A DNA stretch of 64,000 bases from Prochlorococcus sp. AG-363-O15 (GTDB taxonomy: Bacteria > Cyanobacteriota > Cyanobacteriia > PCC-6307 > Cyanobiaceae), in NCBI GenBank assembly GCA_003278255.1, contig QCFZ01000001.1, forward strand, positions 140,054-204,053, given 5' to 3'. Of this stretch, positions 59,596 to 64,000 are shown piece after piece. Positions within the stretch are counted from its first letter, which is position 1. Every line of letters starts with the position of its first letter. The notes under the pieces were generated by a model. It searched no databases. It had not been told where the DNA came from and saw only the letters and a list, made by a program, of their open reading frames with translations. The position numbers and the translations under genes are program-made.

Positions 59596-60791
59596 ATATT
59601 AGAGAGTCTTGCCTGATCCTTCCCACCAAATTTTTCTTTAAGTTTTCTTAGAATATCTGGTATTTGGTTGCCCCAAGGACTATTGATTAAGACTTTTTTT
59701 AATTCTTTTTCACTTACTTCTTTATCTAAGCCATTAGCATTTTTACCTGGGAACCAATGACTACCACTACCAAGCAACTGATACCGAGCTCTCACGAAAC
59801 CATCCATCTCCCAAGCCTCCAACAAATTATGTAGCCAAAGTAATACTGGAATATTTATTTCTCCTGGCGTTTCTTGCCAATTAGGCAATCCATCTCTCCA
59901 ACTACTCACCCAAGTCTTTCCAAGAATTGAAAAGGCTTCTTGAATCAAACGTTGTTCAATTATTTGGAACAATTTATCAGTTCTGTGCAGAAGATCAACA
60001 GCCTTAAGATGCAGCAAAAAATCTTCACATCGTGCAGCTCCTACGCTAATTGTATGAACTCTTTGATCTCTTAAACAAAAAAGATCATTGAACACAATTG
60101 GATGTAGAGGTGCGCACAACTTAAGAAGTTTTTCGGAAGGCGTATGTAGATGCCCACCTTTATCAGTAGGGCTAATTATAAAAACACCAAGATCTCCTCT
60201 TACTGCCGCATTTAATGCAGGTTCATTATCCTGAAAAATAAAATACCAATGCAAATTTACATAATCAAATTGATTTGTTTCAATAGTTCGAACAATTAAA
60301 TCAGTTGAACCATGAGTTGAAAAACCAACATGGCCGATAAGACCTTTTTCTTGCCAACGCCTAACTACTGAGAGACAACCACCAGGACGCAAAGTTTGCT
60401 CTAAATGTTCTGAAAGATTAAGGCCATGTATTGCAAGTAAATCCAATTTTTTGCATTGCAACCTATCAAAACATTTCTCAAGCTCACACTCAAAATCTTC
60501 AGGATTCTCCTTTGGTGGAACTTTTGTTTGAAGAATCAAATCTTCATTAGGTATGTTCTTTAATGCCCATCCAAGTTGAAGTTCAGAAGTGCCATAATGA
60601 CGAGCAGTTTCTAAATGTTGAAAACCACAATCAAAAGCTTTCGAAATTATCAACTCAATTTCCTCCTGACTTTTAAAAGTTATCTCATTCGGCTCCAATT
60701 CTTTCCAATCTTGCTGAAATCGCATCCCACCTAAAGACAATAAAGGTATATCAATCCCTGTTCTACCAAAACGACGGCTAGGTAACTTCAA
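59592..60791 (-). CDS. Aldo/keto reductase family protein
   Basis: 399 aa from TTG 60791, 13 bp after the ferredoxin stop with AAGGA ahead; a longer frame would overlap the ferredoxin gene. The TIM-barrel start RRFGRTGIDIPLLSLGGMRF, DCGFQHLETARHYGTSELQLGWAL (Asp changed to Glu, Tyr kept), LLAIHGLNLSEHLEQTL and GHVGFSTHGSTDLIV are typical of the oxidoreductases that sit with ferredoxins. The C-terminal 110 residues are helical. Substrate unknown; the ferredoxin neighbour hints at an iron-sulfur partner. Confidence 0.85.
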   Translation of the reverse strand: MKLPSRRFGRTGIDIPLLSLGGMRFQQDWKELEPNEITFKSQEEIELIISKAFDCGFQHLETARHYGTSELQLGWALKNIPNEDLILQTKVPPKENPEDFECELEKCFDRLQCKKLDLLAIHGLNLSEHLEQTLRPGGCLSVVRRWQEKGLIGHVGFSTHGSTDLIVRTIETNQFDYVNLHWYFIFQDNEPALNAAVRGDLGVFIISPTDKGGHLHTPSEKLLKLCAPLHPIVFNDLFCLRDQRVHTISVGAARCEDFLLHLKAVDLLHRTDKLFQIIEQRLIQEAFSILGKTWVSSWRDGLPNWQETPGEINIPVLLWLHNLLEAWEMDGFVRARYQLLGSGSHWFPGKNANGLDKEVSEKELKKVLINSPWGNQIPDILRKLKEKFGGKDQARLSNI

Positions 60792-60804
60792 TATAACCAA
60801 TTCC

Positions 60805-61194
60805 TTATGAACTATTTCTAGGCTTAAGTCTCCTTGGAATTTTAGGCAACATCCCAAGCGGTTGAAGATCTAATTCATCTAATTCAGCTCGCAACTTATT
60901 TAGATCTTCAAATAGAACCCAATGAATACAATCTACTGGACAAGTCTCAATAGCTTCTTGAATCAAATTTGTACTATCCCCATCTTGTCGTATAGCTCTT
61001 GATCGACCAAGATTTTTCTCAATTGCAAAAGTATTTGTAGCTACATGGGCACAATATCTGCATCCAATACACGCTGATTCATCTACCCAAACTGCCTTTT
61101 CACGTAAAGCACCCCCAAGACGAGGTTCATTACCATTTATCCCAAAGAAACTTTGGGTATCTTTACGAAAAGCGGCTGAAGGATCATTGGTCAA
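60805..61194 (-). CDS. 4Fe-4S ferredoxin
   Basis: 129 aa. The cluster motifs are ACIGCRYCAHVATNTF and ETCPVDCIHWV, which give CxxCxxC plus a fourth Cys in CPVDC for one [4Fe-4S] cluster. Flanking parts (GGALREKAVWVDES and a C-terminal helical tail LNKLRAELDELDLQPLG) are characteristic of a cyanobacterial and plastid type. It is followed by the aldo/keto reductase and preceded by ycf35 on the same strand. Confidence 0.9.
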   Translation of the reverse strand: MTNDPSAAFRKDTQSFFGINGNEPRLGGALREKAVWVDESACIGCRYCAHVATNTFAIEKNLGRSRAIRQDGDSTNLIQEAIETCPVDCIHWVLFEDLNKLRAELDELDLQPLGMLPKIPRRLKPRNSS

Positions 61195-61203
61195 TGGATT
61201 AAA

Positions 61204-61596
61204 TCAAGGATCCCATCTAGTGACAACTAATTCAATTGATCCATCAATATTGCTCTTCTGCTCAGCAAGTTGAAAACCTTCTTCAGTAGTAGCAGAAATA
61301 ACAGTGTTTACTGCATAACGCTGAGTCAATTGAGATAGAAAACGTTCAACAGGCACCTGTTCTTTCCAAAGGTCTAAATCTGTGACCAGTTCATATGCTT
61401 CAGTCTTTTGATTCCATCGAAATCCAATATCCCCTCCTTGAGGCATTAACACAGCCATCTCTGCTTCTACCGTTTGGCCTCTATATCCCCGTATTAGGTG
61501 ATTTCCTAATTCAGGAGCATAACCAAGGTCGTGAAGAGCCTTAATTAGAGGCTCACGTTTGCGCAATTGCGTCTTAACTGTGCTGAAGTGCGACAT
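61204..61596 (-). CDS. ycf35: Ycf35 / DUF1257 protein
   Basis: 130 aa. The start MSHFSTVKTQLRKREPLIKALHDLGY and GGDIGFRWNQKTEAYELVTDLDLW match Ycf35, encoded in many red-algal plastids and all cyanobacteria; role unknown. Its ATG shares one base with the stop of DUF2997, and the ferredoxin follows 9 bp after its stop. Confidence 0.92.
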   Translation of the reverse strand: MSHFSTVKTQLRKREPLIKALHDLGYAPELGNHLIRGYRGQTVEAEMAVLMPQGGDIGFRWNQKTEAYELVTDLDLWKEQVPVERFLSQLTQRYAVNTVISATTEEGFQLAEQKSNIDGSIELVVTRWDP

Positions 61597-61799
61597 CAGT
61601 GGAGTTCTACAGGAATGGACTGTGACTGATCCTGAGGTCGAAGATAGGCATCTGGTTTTGGTTCTCGCTGTTCAACAGAACCTAAAGCTGCCTCGAGCCT
61701 CTCGGTCAATTGATGACAAGAGTCACCAATAACCCCCTCAACAGACTCCTCTACTCGTCCGTCTTGTCTAATCCGGAAGCGAAGAGTTCGTTGAGGCAT
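61596..61799 (-). CDS. DUF2997 family protein
   Basis: 67 aa. The start QRTLRFRIRQDGRVEESVEGVIGDSCHQLTERLEAALG (in part) is the DUF2997 signature, a small family that regularly stands next to ycf35. Soluble; function unknown. It leads the DUF2997-ycf35-ferredoxin-aldo/keto reductase operon. Confidence 0.88.
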   Translation of the reverse strand: MPQRTLRFRIRQDGRVEESVEGVIGDSCHQLTERLEAALGSVEQREPKPDAYLRPQDQSQSIPVELH

Positions 61800-61888
61800 T
61801 CATCATGAGTTGATGGACCATGATGTTATAGAGAGAATGAGCAGGAAGTTGCGACAGTTGTTACAAGGACTTGTGCACAGAAATAGTT

Positions 61889-62698
61889 TTAAACCCACAT
61901 CCCTTCGTCGATTAAGGCCTTAACCCTTTGCTGCACCTGAGGGTTCTCCAACTGCTCAAGGGCTACTCGAGCTTCATAGCGCACAGAAGATTCTGAATCG
62001 TGAATCAAAACGTTCACAAAAGCTTCTACCAGTTCATCCCTTAAAGCCTCTCCTAACTTGTCGAAGAGACGCCCTAAAGCCCAAATACAATTACTTCTAA
62101 CAACAGGCTCACTATCAATCCGAAGACTTATAAGCAGTTGACTAGCTGCTTCCTGAGCTTTATCTGAAGAAATCCCTCCCACTTCAGCCAGTGATCCAGA
62201 AGCCCACAAACGAACAGCTGCAACATCATTCTGAAGTGCATGAATAAGAGGCTTTAAAACTGAAATATCAGAATAATTACCCAAACTCCATGCAGTGGCC
62301 TTACGAACATATGCATTGCTATCAGTTTTGAGCAACCTAAGAAGTATTTCAACTGCTCTTGGGCAAGGATTCCTCCCTAACGCATAAACAGCACTCATTC
62401 GCTCTACAGGAGAAGGTTCCTGCAAAAGGGGTATCAACAAAGGCAAAGCCCTTGGATCTCGATGTTCACAAAAAATCCTCAATCCCTGCAATCTCTCTTC
62501 ATGACCTTGCTTTAACCAATTCAAACCAGCCTCACACTCTTTAACCACATTTCTGTCATCAGTATCAAAACCCTCAAGATCTATCTCATCTAAAGGATCC
62601 CCAAGCAATTCGGCTGCAAGTTCTTTGGCAAGGACATCTGGGTCTATAGCAAGACTCGCCAGGCCTTCATTGGGACAATGACTTGATTCATTATTCAT
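61889..62698 (-). CDS. HEAT-repeat protein
   Basis: 269 aa from ATG 62698 (MNNESSHC); an 18-residue longer form is less likely. At least five HEAT/PBS-lyase-like repeats follow residue 65: ALPLLIPLLQEPSPVERMSAVYALG, AVEILLRLLKTDSNAYVRKATAWSLGN, VLKPLIHALQNDVAAVRLWASGSLAEVG and so on (each shown in part). Such solenoids act as adaptors; some relatives are phycobilin lyases. Prochlorococcus lacks most phycobilisomes, so a scaffold role is more likely. Confidence 0.85.
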   Translation of the reverse strand: MNNESSHCPNEGLASLAIDPDVLAKELAAELLGDPLDEIDLEGFDTDDRNVVKECEAGLNWLKQGHEERLQGLRIFCEHRDPRALPLLIPLLQEPSPVERMSAVYALGRNPCPRAVEILLRLLKTDSNAYVRKATAWSLGNYSDISVLKPLIHALQNDVAAVRLWASGSLAEVGGISSDKAQEAASQLLISLRIDSEPVVRSNCIWALGRLFDKLGEALRDELVEAFVNVLIHDSESSVRYEARVALEQLENPQVQQRVKALIDEGMWV

Positions 62699-62729
62699 AG
62701 AACAAATCGTAGAGACATTTAGGAAGGCC

Positions 62730-62855
62730 TCAACCAATTGGTGCTGGTGCAAGCATGTCGCCTGGAAGCCAAATACGCGCGCTCACAACAAAAAGCGCTA
62801 CTCCGAAAAGTGCCACTATTAAGACTGGTAAGACGGTGGTGCGGAAAAAACTCAA
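62730..62855 (-). CDS. Small single-span membrane protein (41 aa)
   Basis: The frame starts with TTG 62855, with an in-frame stop only two codons upstream, and ends with TGA 62730. It has one hydrophobic helix (VLPVLIVALFGVALFVVSARI) and a tail WLPGDMLAPAPIG. The composition is clearly protein-like. It lies between the symporter and the HEAT gene on the same strand. Family unknown to me; it may be a small thylakoid or plasma membrane subunit. Confidence 0.6.
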   Translation of the reverse strand: MSFFRTTVLPVLIVALFGVALFVVSARIWLPGDMLAPAPIG

Positions 62856-62906
62856 GACTTAAAAAGATTTTGAATAATGTTCTTAAATCTATTAAATCTG
62901 ACGTTT

Positions 62907-64000
62907 TTAATGAGTCAAAGTTTTTTGAAGAAAACCTCGCCTCAGACCTAACACACAACTCACAGCAACAGTTAAGCCTAACCATCCACCTAGCTCCTGA
63001 TGTAGCAAAAAGGCGCCAAACCCGAGCATTAACCCATACAACAACCCAGAACTAAGAGCAAAACGTACCAACAAATTCTGTAAAGAATCAGCAGGCTCAA
63101 TCCCAAGTCGCTTTCGAAGATCAGACCATCCAGGCCCTGGGGGACGTACTTTCCGCACAAATTCTTCTAGAACATTCTCAGACTCTGGCGGTGTTATTAG
63201 CAAAACAATCAACCACACTAATGCTGTCAATCCAGTGGTAATAATTAATTTATAGCCATAGTCATCTACCCGTAAGACAGGAATCACAGAAGTAGTTAAT
63301 CCAACAATAAATCCACAAACCATTGCAGCTAATTCAGCTGCAGCATTTACTCTCCACCAAAACCATCTAAGAACAAGTACAACGCCAGGGCCAGTGCCAA
63401 TAGCTATTACCAATCGGAATACTCCACCAATACTTTCACTAATTAATGCCGTAGAAACCCCTAAAGCAAGTAACACTACACTTGCCATCTTTCCAATTAA
63501 TAGCAACTCTGCTTGGGTAGAATTTGGGCGAATAAATCTTTGATATAAATCATGGGTTAGGTAACTAGACCCCCAATTAAGTGATGTACTTACTGTACTC
63601 ATAAAAGCAGCAACCAAAGAAATAACTACAATCGCAAATGCTATTGGAGATAAATATTGTTGCGCAAGAATTGGATAGCTTAATTCCCAATCTTGCTGAG
63701 AAGGAATTAAAACTAATGCTGCAAGAGCAACAACTATCCATAGCCAACTTCTTATCAAATAGTTAATAACAAGAAAAACCCAACCCGCCAACACAGCTTC
63801 TCGCTCATTTCTAGTTGCAAGCATTCTCTGAATAAACTCTCCGCCACCATCACTACGACGAAAACTCCACCACTGAATACACATAAAAGCAAAGAAGCTA
63901 GATATACTTATCCCCGCACCACCAATCCAATCAATACTATCAGATTTCCATTCCCATGGAAGCAATGAAAGCATCTCTGGGCGACCTAGATTGTGAAGGC
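62907..64000 (-). CDS. Sodium:solute symporter family protein (partial, N-terminus outside window)
   Basis: The frame continues beyond 64000 (preceding codons read LHNLGRPE), so the internal ATG at 63974 is not the start. At least nine membrane helices are visible, including GWVFLVINYLIRSWLWIVVALAAL, IAFAIVVISLVAAFMSTVSTSLNWGSSYLTHDLY (with the Na2-site Ser/Thr) and LAALVCGFIVGL-like stretches (in part). This fits the SSS family. The solute cannot be told from sequence. Confidence 0.85.
   Translation of the reverse strand, partial: LHNLGRPEMLSLLPWEWKSDSIDWIGGAGISISSFFAFMCIQWWSFRRSDGGGEFIQRMLATRNEREAVLAGWVFLVINYLIRSWLWIVVALAALVLIPSQQDWELSYPILAQQYLSPIAFAIVVISLVAAFMSTVSTSLNWGSSYLTHDLYQRFIRPNSTQAELLLIGKMASVVLLALGVSTALISESIGGVFRLVIAIGTGPGVVLVLRWFWWRVNAAAELAAMVCGFIVGLTTSVIPVLRVDDYGYKLIITTGLTALVWLIVLLITPPESENVLEEFVRKVRPPGPGWSDLRKRLGIEPADSLQNLLVRFALSSGLLYGLMLGFGAFLLHQELGGWLGLTVAVSCVLGLRRGFLQKTLTH

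Overview
The window looks like a chromosome segment of a low-light-adapted marine picocyanobacterium of the genus Prochlorococcus. The evidence is the low GC content, the many short intergenic gaps and ATGA overlaps, the cyanobacterial-type ATP synthase with both b and b' subunits, plastid-related genes (ycf65/PSRP-3, ycf35), a high-light-inducible protein and several families known mainly from cyanobacteria (DUF1818, DUF2811, DUF3143, DUF3326, DUF2997). A nirA/focA nitrite cluster points to a nitrite-using low-light clade. I do not assign a strain.

Positions 1-11,800 behave like a genomic island. They hold many small hypothetical genes, two divergent ribbon-helix-helix genes with a palindrome between them, three copies of a 91-aa cupin gene, an EVE-domain gene and several decayed copies of a repeat that carries the 5' end of the EVE gene. 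Between repeat copies sit two cargo blocks: the nitrite assimilation cluster (NtcA-type site, nirA, a small ORF, focA and a HEAT-like gene) and a tightly packed J-domain / HNH-like nuclease / small membrane protein cassette.

Positions 11,800-24,100 return to core genome: DUF2811, DUF1818, rpoZ, an Hsp70-like gene, pyrR, gpmI, secG, groESL with a CIRCE operator, atpD-atpC, a TalC-type transaldolase and a repeat-extended PSRP-3 gene. Positions 24,100-33,800 carry a HAD hydrolase, pepP, a CNNM/CBS membrane protein and an overlapping run GTPase-nadD-nadE-ald, then DUF3326. Positions 33,900-39,840 are the main atp operon on the minus strand (atp1-atpB-atpE-atpF'-atpF-atpH-atpA-atpG); the beta and epsilon genes lie about 11 kb away, as is usual in cyanobacteria.

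Positions 39,890-52,900 hold a methyltransferase, ftsW, the cytochrome c maturation pair ccdA-ccs1, queF, glnB (PII), a TlyA-like methyltransferase, purB, fumC and a Ski2-like helicase. Positions 53,000-58,000 are a biotin operon (bioF-bioK-bioC-bioD-bioA). The last 6 kb hold DUF3143 and a J-domain membrane protein, rsmG, an aldo/keto reductase-ferredoxin-ycf35-DUF2997 cluster, a HEAT-repeat protein, a 41-aa membrane protein and the C-terminal part of a sodium:solute symporter cut by the window end. I found no rRNA, tRNA, CRISPR array or transposase.
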